From the NCBI GenBank assembly GCA_003557965.1, contig PWND01000316.1, positions 1-13,264 on the forward strand: a stretch of 13,264 nucleotides of DNA, given 5' to 3'. The position numbers and the translations under genes were made by a program. Shown piece by piece: positions 8,024 through 13,264 of this stretch. The notes beneath the pieces were generated by a model. The model saw only the letters and a program-made list of their open reading frames with translations. It was not told the origin of the DNA and made no database searches. Numbering within the stretch: position 1 is the stretch's first letter; the number at the start of each line of letters is the position of its first letter. The stretch comes from Bacteroidales bacterium (lineage in GTDB: Bacteria; Bacteroidota; Bacteroidia; Bacteroidales; UBA7960).

Positions 8024-8031
8024 CAAAATTA
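8024..8031 (-). promoter_or_regulatory. Candidate susC promoter, -7 element TAATTTTG
   Basis: Read on the minus strand, TAATTTTG fits the Bacteroidota -7 consensus TAnnTTTG and is the only such match on that strand between 7865 and 8263. It predicts a transcript start near 8017 and a leader of about 150 nt. No clear TTG is found at the -33 position, where an inverted repeat (8043-8063) lies instead; that could mean activator dependence. Confidence 0.4.
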
Positions 8032-8042
8032 TAAATTATTAG

Positions 8043-8063
8043 AAATATACATTCGGTATATTT
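8043..8063. promoter_or_regulatory. Operator-like inverted repeat AAATATAC-N5-GTATATTT
   Basis: Two perfect 8-bp arms flank the 5-nt spacer ATTCG. The 21-bp site overlaps the expected -33 region of the predicted susC promoter and lies between the two divergent genes. Its geometry is typical of a dimeric regulator site. No DNA-binding regulator is encoded in the window. Confidence 0.4.
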
Positions 8064-8126
8064 ACTGATATTATATATGTGCAATACAAATAAACTTAAA
8101 TTTTACTCTGGAATAATACTTAATCT

Positions 8127-8134
8127 TATATTTG
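8127..8134 (+). promoter_or_regulatory. Candidate histidine kinase promoter, -7 element TATATTTG
   Basis: TATATTTG matches TAnnTTTG and is the only plus-strand match in the intergenic region. It predicts a leader of about 120 nt for the kinase gene. No convincing TTG is visible at -33. Its 3' half is part of the palindrome at 8131-8143. Confidence 0.4.
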
Positions 8135-8143
8135 TAATACAAA
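8131..8143. promoter_or_regulatory. 13-bp palindrome, operator candidate 2
   Basis: TTTGTA-A-TACAAA is symmetric about one central base and agrees with the palindrome at 7948-7960 at all but two symmetric positions. It overlaps the predicted -7 element and start site of the kinase promoter, a place where a bound protein would repress. Confidence 0.3.
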
Positions 8144-8201
8144 ACACTTTTCGGTTAAATAAATAAATTCGCATAATAAAAAATACGATGTTATAATGGG
8201 T

Positions 8202-8219
8202 TTTTCAGATTTTTGAAAA
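8202..8219 (+). other. Short hairpin in the kinase leader
   Basis: TTTTCA (8202-8207) and TGAAAA (8214-8219) are complementary around GATTTT, giving a 6-bp AT-rich stem about 45 bp before the kinase start codon. It is weak and may have no function. The rest of 7865-8263 outside the listed sites shows no gene. Confidence 0.25.
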
Positions 8220-8263
8220 GTGTGTAATAAAGATTGATAAACTAAAAAATATTCTCCATAAAA

Positions 8264-10333
8264 ATGCCTCAAAACACTCAAGACAAAAACAATACTGAAA
8301 GAATAAGATATTTAGAATCGCGAGTTGCAGAGTTGGAAAAGGAGATATTGGAAAAAAATCGGAATTATAACAAAACTGATTTAGGCAGTTTAAACTTCAG
8401 GCTTTTAACCGAAAATGTTGCTGTAGGCATATTTCAAACTGATGAGCATGGCACAACAACCTACGTAAATCCATATTGGTGCAAAATTTCCGGTATTAGT
8501 TATGAGGAGGCTTTGGGCGATGGTTGGTTAAGTGCAGTGCATCCGGATGACAGGTATATAATTGCATCCAATTGGAAGAAAAAATCTAAGGAAGAAGAAC
8601 AATCATCAGCAGAGTACAGATTTCTAAAACCAGACGGTACAATTACCTGGGTAACAGGACAAGCCATCCCTTACAAAAACAATAATGGAGAAATCACCGG
8701 CTATATTGGAACAATTACAGATATTACGCAGCAAAAGAGAATTGAAGAAGCTTTGAACAACAACTTAGAAGTTGAAAAGCTCATTTCTGTTATATCATCA
8801 AAGTTTATTAATGTTGATTTAAAGAGAATTAACAATGAAATTAACAGGGCAATTGAGGTTATTGGCAGACATATTAATATTGACAGAAGCTATGTTTTTT
8901 TGATTTCAGATTGCAGAAAATTCATGAGTAATACTCATGAGTGGTGCAATAAAGGCATTGAGCCTCAAAAGTATATACTACAGAGGCTGCCACTAACAGA
9001 ATTTCCCTGGTGGATAGAAAAACTAAGTAGTTTACAGACAATTCATATAGATAATGTTGACTATATGCCGAATGAGGCAAGTGCCGAAAAAGAAATTCTT
9101 AAAGCTCAGAATATTAAGTCTGTTTTAGTTTTTCCAATGATTATTGATAATGAGTTAAATGGGTTTTTAGGCTTTGATTCCGTTAATAACTTCAAGAAAT
9201 GGGAGGAAGAAGAAACTTTATTATTAAAATTGTTAGCAGAAATTTTTGTTAATGCTTTAAAAAGAATAAGTACAGAGCAAAGAATAAGAAAAAGTGAAGA
9301 AAGAAATAAGGCTATTGTTGAGGCTTTACCTGACCTTTTTTTCAGGCTTGACAAAAAAATGGTATTACTTGACTGTTCAAAACAATATAATGAACTGTTT
9401 TATATACCATACGAAGCTTTTTTGGGTAAAAAACTCAATAAAATACTTCCACCTAAAGTAGCAAAATTAGCAGCCGAAAAAATTGATAAAGCTTTCAAAA
9501 CAAACAAACTTCAAATTTTTTATTATCCACTAACGATTAAGGGCTCTGAGCGTTGGTTTGAGGCTCGGGTGTTGCCTGCCGGCAAAAATGAAATACTTGC
9601 ATTAGTAAGGGATATTACAAGCATAAGAAGGCAGCAAAAAATATTAGAGCAAAAAAATGAAGAACTGGAACGCTATACTTACACTGTATCACATGACCTT
9701 AAAAGCCCATTAATAACAGTAAAGGGATTTGCTACTTTTCTAATTGAGGACATTAAGAATAACAAGTTTGATAATTTACAAAAAGATTTAAGCAGAATAA
9801 TACAGGCAGCCGATAAGATGAGTACCATGCTGGAGGAAATTCTTGAGATTTCAAAAGCCGGGCAAATAGTAAAGGCACATGAGAGCATACCTCTAAAACA
9901 AATAGTGGATGAGGTGTTGAATTTACTCTCTATAGTAATTAAACAAAAAAATGCAACAATTAAGGTTTCTGGAAACCTGCCATCAATAATAGCAGATAAA
10001 AACAGAATTAAAGATGTATTCCAGAACCTGATAGAAAACGCATTAAAATACAGCAAGGAAGATACTAATCCGGTTATTAATATAGGCTGCAAAAAACAGC
10101 GCGACAAAACAGTGGTATTTGTTAAAGATAACGGAATAGGCATGAAGCCTGAACTAACAGAAAAAATCTTTGGTTTATTTACAAAACTACAAAGCAATAC
10201 AAAAGGAACCGGCATTGGTTTGGCAATTTCAAAAAGAATAATTGAAGCACATAATGGGAAGATATGGGCTGAGTCGGCAGGCCCCGGCAAAGGTTCTGCT
10301 TTTTATTTTTATATCCCAAATGTAAAAAACTAA
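8264..10333 (+). CDS. Soluble PAS-GAF-PAS sensor histidine kinase
   Basis: A 689-residue sensor kinase without membrane segments, so it senses in the cytoplasm. A coiled coil (about 8-38) leads into PAS 1 (about 45-160, with GIFQTDEHGTTTYVNPYW and the HPDDR, LKPDGT and TDITQQK marks). A GAF domain follows (about 175-335, with the W-C-N-K-G-I-x-P-Q and FPWW segments often seen in Bacteroidota kinases), then PAS 2 (about 345-455). The HisKA helix carries the phospho-acceptor His477 in SHDLKSPL. The ATPase domain is complete: N-box NLIENALKYS (Asn588/Asn592), G1 DNGIGM (622-627), F-box around 636-639 and G2 GTGIGL (648-653). The ATG at 8264 gives the full N-terminal coiled coil. It is followed after 7 bp by a receiver protein, its likely phosphotransfer partner. 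The signal is unknown. It is divergent from the susC operon. Confidence 0.93.
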   Translation: MPQNTQDKNNTERIRYLESRVAELEKEILEKNRNYNKTDLGSLNFRLLTENVAVGIFQTDEHGTTTYVNPYWCKISGISYEEALGDGWLSAVHPDDRYIIASNWKKKSKEEEQSSAEYRFLKPDGTITWVTGQAIPYKNNNGEITGYIGTITDITQQKRIEEALNNNLEVEKLISVISSKFINVDLKRINNEINRAIEVIGRHINIDRSYVFLISDCRKFMSNTHEWCNKGIEPQKYILQRLPLTEFPWWIEKLSSLQTIHIDNVDYMPNEASAEKEILKAQNIKSVLVFPMIIDNELNGFLGFDSVNNFKKWEEEETLLLKLLAEIFVNALKRISTEQRIRKSEERNKAIVEALPDLFFRLDKKMVLLDCSKQYNELFYIPYEAFLGKKLNKILPPKVAKLAAEKIDKAFKTNKLQIFYYPLTIKGSERWFEARVLPAGKNEILALVRDITSIRRQQKILEQKNEELERYTYTVSHDLKSPLITVKGFATFLIEDIKNNKFDNLQKDLSRIIQAADKMSTMLEEILEISKAGQIVKAHESIPLKQIVDEVLNLLSIVIKQKNATIKVSGNLPSIIADKNRIKDVFQNLIENALKYSKEDTNPVINIGCKKQRDKTVVFVKDNGIGMKPELTEKIFGLFTKLQSNTKGTGIGLAISKRIIEAHNGKIWAESAGPGKGSAFYFYIPNVKN

Positions 10334-10340
10334 GCAAAGT

Positions 10341-10757
10341 ATGAAAAAAGAGAACACAATTAACATACTACTAATTGAAGATGATCATGATCATGCAGAG
10401 TTGGCCAAAAGAGCCTTGCAAAATCTTGATAATAAAATAAATATCACACATTTAAAAAACGGAGAGAGAGCAATTGAATACCTTCAACTAAATAGCAATA
10501 AGGCACCAAACAATTTACCGGATTTAATATTGCTGGATTTAAGGCTGCCGGGAATTGACGGGAAAGATATTTTAATAAAAATCAAAAAGCAGAAAAATTT
10601 AAAAGCTATTCCTGTTATAATACTTACTACATCAGGTTTTAGCCATGATAAAGAAATTGCATTACTGAATGGTGCAGATAGTTATATAGTAAAACCCTTA
10701 AATATCAACAATTTTAAAATTGAGCTTGAAAAGTTTGGTTATAACCTAAATACTTAA
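10341..10757 (+). CDS. Single-domain response regulator
   Basis: A 138-residue stand-alone receiver domain, CheY/Rcp1-like. The acidic pocket is E13-D14-D15, the phospho-acceptor is Asp66 in LLDLRLPG, the switch Thr is in ILTTS (T96 or T97), and Lys118 sits in VKP. The length covers the receiver only: there is no DNA-binding or enzymatic output domain, so it must act by protein contact, by phosphorelay, or as a phosphate sink. The ATG lies 7 bp after the kinase stop, indicating one transcript and probable translational coupling. It ends in tandem in-frame stops TAA-TAG and abuts the convergent beta-helix gene with only 3 bp between. Confidence 0.95.
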   Translation: MKKENTINILLIEDDHDHAELAKRALQNLDNKINITHLKNGERAIEYLQLNSNKAPNNLPDLILLDLRLPGIDGKDILIKIKKQKNLKAIPVIILTTSGFSHDKEIALLNGADSYIVKPLNINNFKIELEKFGYNLNT

Positions 10758-10760
10758 TAG

Positions 10761-12554
10761 TTATTTTACAATACTAAATGAAAATATTTCATTTTTCGTT
10801 TTCATCAACAGGTGATACACACCCGCCGGTAATTTATCAAAACTGTATGGCAGGGTAATCTCATTCTGCGAAAAAGATAATCCTTCTCTAAAAAGTACTC
10901 TTCCATTGCTATCTGACAAAATAATATCTGCATCTTTACCAATATGGCAGTCCGTAACTCTAATATTTATAAATGATTCAACAGGATTAGGGTAAACTAC
11001 TACTTCTACATCATAAACTTCATTAATAAAAGTTGATGGATTAAATACTGCCTTAATATTCATATCGTGCATGAGTTCAATCATGTGCGGCGTAATATCA
11101 ACAGTATCCTGTTCAATAATCCAGTAATCAAACTGCCATCCATTATGCGGAAATGCTTTAAGGGTAACTTCAGCCGTTTCGGGCATACTGTGAGAACCTT
11201 CTTCCGGCAAAGTGCTTCCCTGCCCTTCAACGATAATTGACAATTCAAAATATTGGTGCTGATACTCATAGGCGCCCATATCAATGCCAAATCCACTATA
11301 CCTGTTGTTGCCAGCAAGATCAAATTGATAAATTTCAAAAACATCAGGATCAAAGAAACCGGTATCAATACATGGTGAATTCTCATTTAAAGCATAATAA
11401 TGTTCGCCTTGTTGCACAAAGAGAGGGTCTTCATCAATATTGTCTTTATATATTCCAAGAAATCCTTCACCGACAGCTCCACCGTCAAAGCCTTCCAGCC
11501 CGCCTTCAATGTTAGAATTATAAAACTCCGGTGCTGAAATATCCCAAATAAAAACCTGGTTAATTTGGCCGGGGTATGACATATTATTTCGAATAATACA
11601 ATTATAAAACTTTGGCGCACTCTCCACGTTAAAGTAAAGCCCGCCACCATAGCCTGCGTAGTTATTAAGAATAGTACTGTTTGCAACAATTGCGGATGCT
11701 TCAACAAATGCTATTCCGCCACCAAAAAATAAAGAATGATTTTCAATTATCAGGTTATTTATCAGTGGCAGCTTAATGTTTGATCTTAAAATCCCAATTC
11801 CTCCACCAAGCGGGGAGTCATTATTATATATTTTGTTGTTATAAATATAGGGATCAGCACTTTCAATAGCTATTGCTCCTCCCATGCCCCCGGAGTAGTT
11901 TTCAGTAAATGTATTCCACCCTACTTCTGCAGAACTTTCATCAATAAAAACAGCCCCCCCATAAGTATAATGGTCATCATGCTGTGCAATAACAGTATTA
12001 CTGATAAACTCAGAATTTTTTATTTTTGGCGAACCACCCAAAATATATATTGCACCGCCTTTAGTATGGGCATAATTATGCCTGAAAACTGAGTTTTCAA
12101 CAAGTACATCCTTGGGTTGAATTATACTTAATACTCCCCCATTTTCAAAGTCATATACACCTGCTTTAGAATACTCAAATGTACAGTAATTTAATACAGA
12201 GTGAGTTTCTGTCCTTCCTGAAAACCTTATGCCATTCCACCCACCTTCCTGGATATTTGTATCGTAAAGCCCCAAAGTATCAGAAGCCGTAAATATTATT
12301 GGCTCTTCTTCCGTGCCAATAGCATTAAATGTTCCCATAACTTCTATGTTGTAATAACCATGAAACATAACAACTGTTCCGGGTTGTATTTCCATAGAAT
12401 CACATTCAGGCACAAAAATATTATCATGTACATGCAGGGTATCCTGCGACTTAACATTGTGGAGCAAGGTGGTTAATATAATAGTTGACAACACTATGTT
12501 TTTTGCCAATGGATTTTTGGCAAAGCGGTTAAATATGGTTTTTAGTACATTCAT
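10761..12554 (-). CDS. Secreted beta-helix protein with T9SS sorting domain
   Basis: A 597-residue exported protein. A basic N-terminus and hydrophobic segment ending VKSQ (about residue 37) form the signal peptide. Residues about 45-380 are a right-handed parallel beta-helix with repeated short strands and N-N-x-(I/F), GGAI and GGG turns. The segment with SPCIDTG and DMGAYEY (about 393-431) is a choice-of-anchor Q-type ending. Residues about 436-505 resemble a divergent InlB B-repeat (STLPEEGSHSMPETAEVTLKA, then MNIKAVF). The last 80 residues are a type A T9SS sorting domain (VYPNPVESFINI, then LPAGVYHLLM), so the product is moved across the outer membrane and attached or released. Substrate binding or polysaccharide cleavage is possible, but no active site was identified. 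The start is the ATG at 12554; an upstream in-frame TTG at 12587 would add 11 residues and is less likely. It lies 39 bp after the deacylase gene. Confidence 0.87.
   Translation of the reverse strand: MNVLKTIFNRFAKNPLAKNIVLSTIILTTLLHNVKSQDTLHVHDNIFVPECDSMEIQPGTVVMFHGYYNIEVMGTFNAIGTEEEPIIFTASDTLGLYDTNIQEGGWNGIRFSGRTETHSVLNYCTFEYSKAGVYDFENGGVLSIIQPKDVLVENSVFRHNYAHTKGGAIYILGGSPKIKNSEFISNTVIAQHDDHYTYGGAVFIDESSAEVGWNTFTENYSGGMGGAIAIESADPYIYNNKIYNNDSPLGGGIGILRSNIKLPLINNLIIENHSLFFGGGIAFVEASAIVANSTILNNYAGYGGGLYFNVESAPKFYNCIIRNNMSYPGQINQVFIWDISAPEFYNSNIEGGLEGFDGGAVGEGFLGIYKDNIDEDPLFVQQGEHYYALNENSPCIDTGFFDPDVFEIYQFDLAGNNRYSGFGIDMGAYEYQHQYFELSIIVEGQGSTLPEEGSHSMPETAEVTLKAFPHNGWQFDYWIIEQDTVDITPHMIELMHDMNIKAVFNPSTFINEVYDVEVVVYPNPVESFINIRVTDCHIGKDADIILSDSNGRVLFREGLSFSQNEITLPYSFDKLPAGVYHLLMKTKNEIFSFSIVK
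12502..12524. repeat. Inverted repeat in the signal-peptide codons
   Basis: TTTGCCAA (12502-12509) and TTGGCAAA (12517-12524) are perfect 8-bp arms around a 7-nt spacer, about 31-53 nt after the ATG of the beta-helix gene. It encodes the FAKN-PLAKN segment of the signal peptide. The placement parallels the stronger repeat in the cyanophycinase gene, but at this length chance remains plausible. Confidence 0.4.
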
Positions 12555-12593
12555 TATTAAAGTACGGATTAAGAAATTAAATTGCAATTCTGT

Positions 12594-13085
12594 TTAGTAT
12601 AATTTTACATACTCGTAGGAATTGCCAAGAGTTTCGATAAACTTAATAAAATCTTTATAAGATATTACTATTGAAGCTGTATTTATGTTAGGATGAAAAC
12701 TGATTTTTTCTGATTTTGGCAGATTCTCATCGAGGAATAAATGCACATGAGTATCAGTGTCATTTATCAGCCCCAGGGGAGTCACAGAGCCGGGCTCAAC
12801 GCCAAGGAACTTTTTCATTCTTTTGGGTGATGCAAAAGTTAGCTTTCCCTGTTTAAGTTTTTGTTCAAGAAATTTTATATCAAGATTTTGAGTGTATTCC
12901 AGTAATACCAAGTAGTGTTTGTTGCCTTTGTGGTTTCTGAAAAAAAGGTTTTTGCAGTGTGTAGCTTCAAGGTCTTCCCAGTATTTTGATGCTATTTCAA
13001 CTGTTGGTGCCGGAGGGTGTTCATAATATTCAAATTTAATATTAAGCTCTTTCAGAAATTCGTAAAGTTTTGGATCTCCGTTCAT
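12594..13085 (-). CDS. Prolyl-tRNA editing deacylase (ProX/YbaK family)
   Basis: A 163-residue free-standing editing domain homologous to the ProRS insertion domain. It hydrolyses mischarged tRNA-Pro, most likely Ala-tRNA-Pro, in the cytoplasm. Family marks are EHPPAPTVE (22-30), the conserved lysine in CKNLFFR (Lys45, the position of the essential Lys in this family), SPKRMKKFLGVEPGSVTPLGLIND (86-109, with the GSVTPLGL core) and HPNINTASIVIS (131-142). The length is that of the single-domain ProXp-ala/PrdX-like group. The His-Pro-x-x-Asn-Thr-Ala ending also fits ProXp-ala better than the Cys-tRNA-Pro deacylase YbaK, but the exact substrate cannot be fixed by eye. The ATG at 13085 is preceded by a hexamer repeat region. 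No TAnnTTTG promoter was found upstream within the window. The beta-helix gene follows after 39 bp, perhaps by read-through. Confidence 0.9.
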   Translation of the reverse strand: MNGDPKLYEFLKELNIKFEYYEHPPAPTVEIASKYWEDLEATHCKNLFFRNHKGNKHYLVLLEYTQNLDIKFLEQKLKQGKLTFASPKRMKKFLGVEPGSVTPLGLINDTDTHVHLFLDENLPKSEKISFHPNINTASIVISYKDFIKFIETLGNSYEYVKLY

Positions 13086-13090
13086 GTTAG

Positions 13091-13133
13091 ATTAAGATTA
13101 AGGCTAAGGCTAAGATTTAAGTTTTGGGCTAAG
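13091..13133. repeat. Degenerate NNTAAG hexamer repeat
   Basis: Units read ATTAAG, ATTAAG, GCTAAG, GCTAAG, then ATTTAAG, an interrupting TTTTGG and a last GCTAAG. The array begins 5 bp upstream of the deacylase start codon, so it occupies the 5' leader of that mRNA. Copy-number change here could alter leader length without changing the protein. Confidence 0.6.
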
Positions 13134-13198
13134 ATATAAAAATTATTATTATTGTCTAAAAGTTGTTTTGTCCGGAACTCAGGAAATTTATCAAACCT

Positions 13199-13215
13199 CA
13201 AACCCGGAGGGTTTG
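13199..13215. repeat. Perfect short hairpin CAAACCC-GGA-GGGTTTG
   Basis: A 7-bp perfect stem with a 3-nt loop lies in the intergenic DNA upstream of the deacylase gene. It lacks a following U-tract on either strand, so it is not a clear terminator. It sits next to a GC-rich palindrome at the window end and may be part of one interspersed repeat unit. Confidence 0.5.
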
Positions 13216-13254
13216 CATGTTTATAAAACACAGGTGCTTGTTAACCAGTGCGAC

Positions 13255-13264
13255 TCCGGCCGGA
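13255..13264. repeat. GC-rich palindrome cut by the window end
   Basis: TCCGGCCGGA is a perfect 10-bp palindrome that ends exactly at the last base. The preceding bases CCAGTGCGAC may be the left arm of a longer palindrome whose right arm lies outside. Its GC content contrasts with the AT-rich surroundings. Confidence 0.4.

Noticed and set aside
8922..8940. Inverted repeat TCATGAGT-AAT-ACTCATGA within the GAF domain codons
   Set aside because: Eight-bp arms with short spacers are expected about once by chance in this length of AT-rich DNA, and the position suggests no role.
9679..10290. A 203-codon open frame on the minus strand inside the histidine kinase gene
   Set aside because: It lies wholly antisense to the conserved HisKA and ATPase domains, its product has no recognisable domain, and it is explained by the codon composition of the real gene.
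10381..10394. 14-bp palindrome ATGATCATGATCAT at the start of the receiver gene
   Set aside because: It is a simple ATGATC/ATGATCAT repeat that encodes the conserved acidic-pocket segment DDHDH; coding constraint explains it.
12555..12587. Upstream TTG start extending the beta-helix protein by 11 residues
   Set aside because: The ATG at 12554 leaves a normal signal peptide; the extension adds a second hydrophobic start and would begin 6 bp after the previous stop at a rare start codon.

Overview
The window looks like chromosomal DNA of a free-living or gut-type member of the Bacteroidota. It is AT-rich, carries a SusC/SusD outer-membrane pair, has three predicted lipoproteins with acidic residues just after the lipobox cysteine, contains a protein with a type IX secretion (T9SS) C-terminal sorting domain, and shows TAnnTTTG-type promoter elements. 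No tRNA, rRNA, CRISPR array, transposase or phage gene was seen.

Left half (74-7864, all minus strand, read right to left): a probable five-gene operon. It runs SusC-type TonB-dependent transporter, SusD-type binding lipoprotein, a PKD/cleaved-adhesin-type lipoprotein, a lipoprotein cyanophycinase (peptidase family S51), then a YfcC/ArcD-type inner-membrane carrier. Gaps are 14, 84, 14 and 32 bp. The order gives a complete route from cell surface to cytoplasm. The best hypothesis is a locus for using cyanophycin or a related Arg/Asp-rich peptide: cleavage at the surface or in the periplasm by the S51 enzyme, outer-membrane uptake by SusCD, and inner-membrane uptake by a carrier whose relatives move basic amino acids. 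This is inferred from family membership and synteny.

Middle (7865-8263): a 399-bp divergent intergenic region rich in symmetry. It holds one candidate promoter for each side, an 8-bp inverted repeat with a 5-nt spacer between them, two related 13-bp palindromes, and a pair of competing (or pseudoknot-forming) stems in the predicted susC leader.

Right half: on the plus strand, a soluble PAS-GAF-PAS histidine kinase (8264-10333) and a receiver-only response regulator (10341-10757), 7 bp apart. Convergent to them on the minus strand are a secreted beta-helix protein with a T9SS sorting domain (10761-12554) and, upstream of it, a prolyl-tRNA editing deacylase of the ProX/YbaK type (12594-13085). 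The right edge (13086-13264) has a degenerate hexamer repeat, a short perfect hairpin and half of what may be a larger GC-rich palindrome cut by the window end.

The most striking unexplained structure is a 14-bp perfect inverted repeat (37 bp near-palindrome overall) inside the cyanophycinase gene, exactly over the codons for the lipobox.
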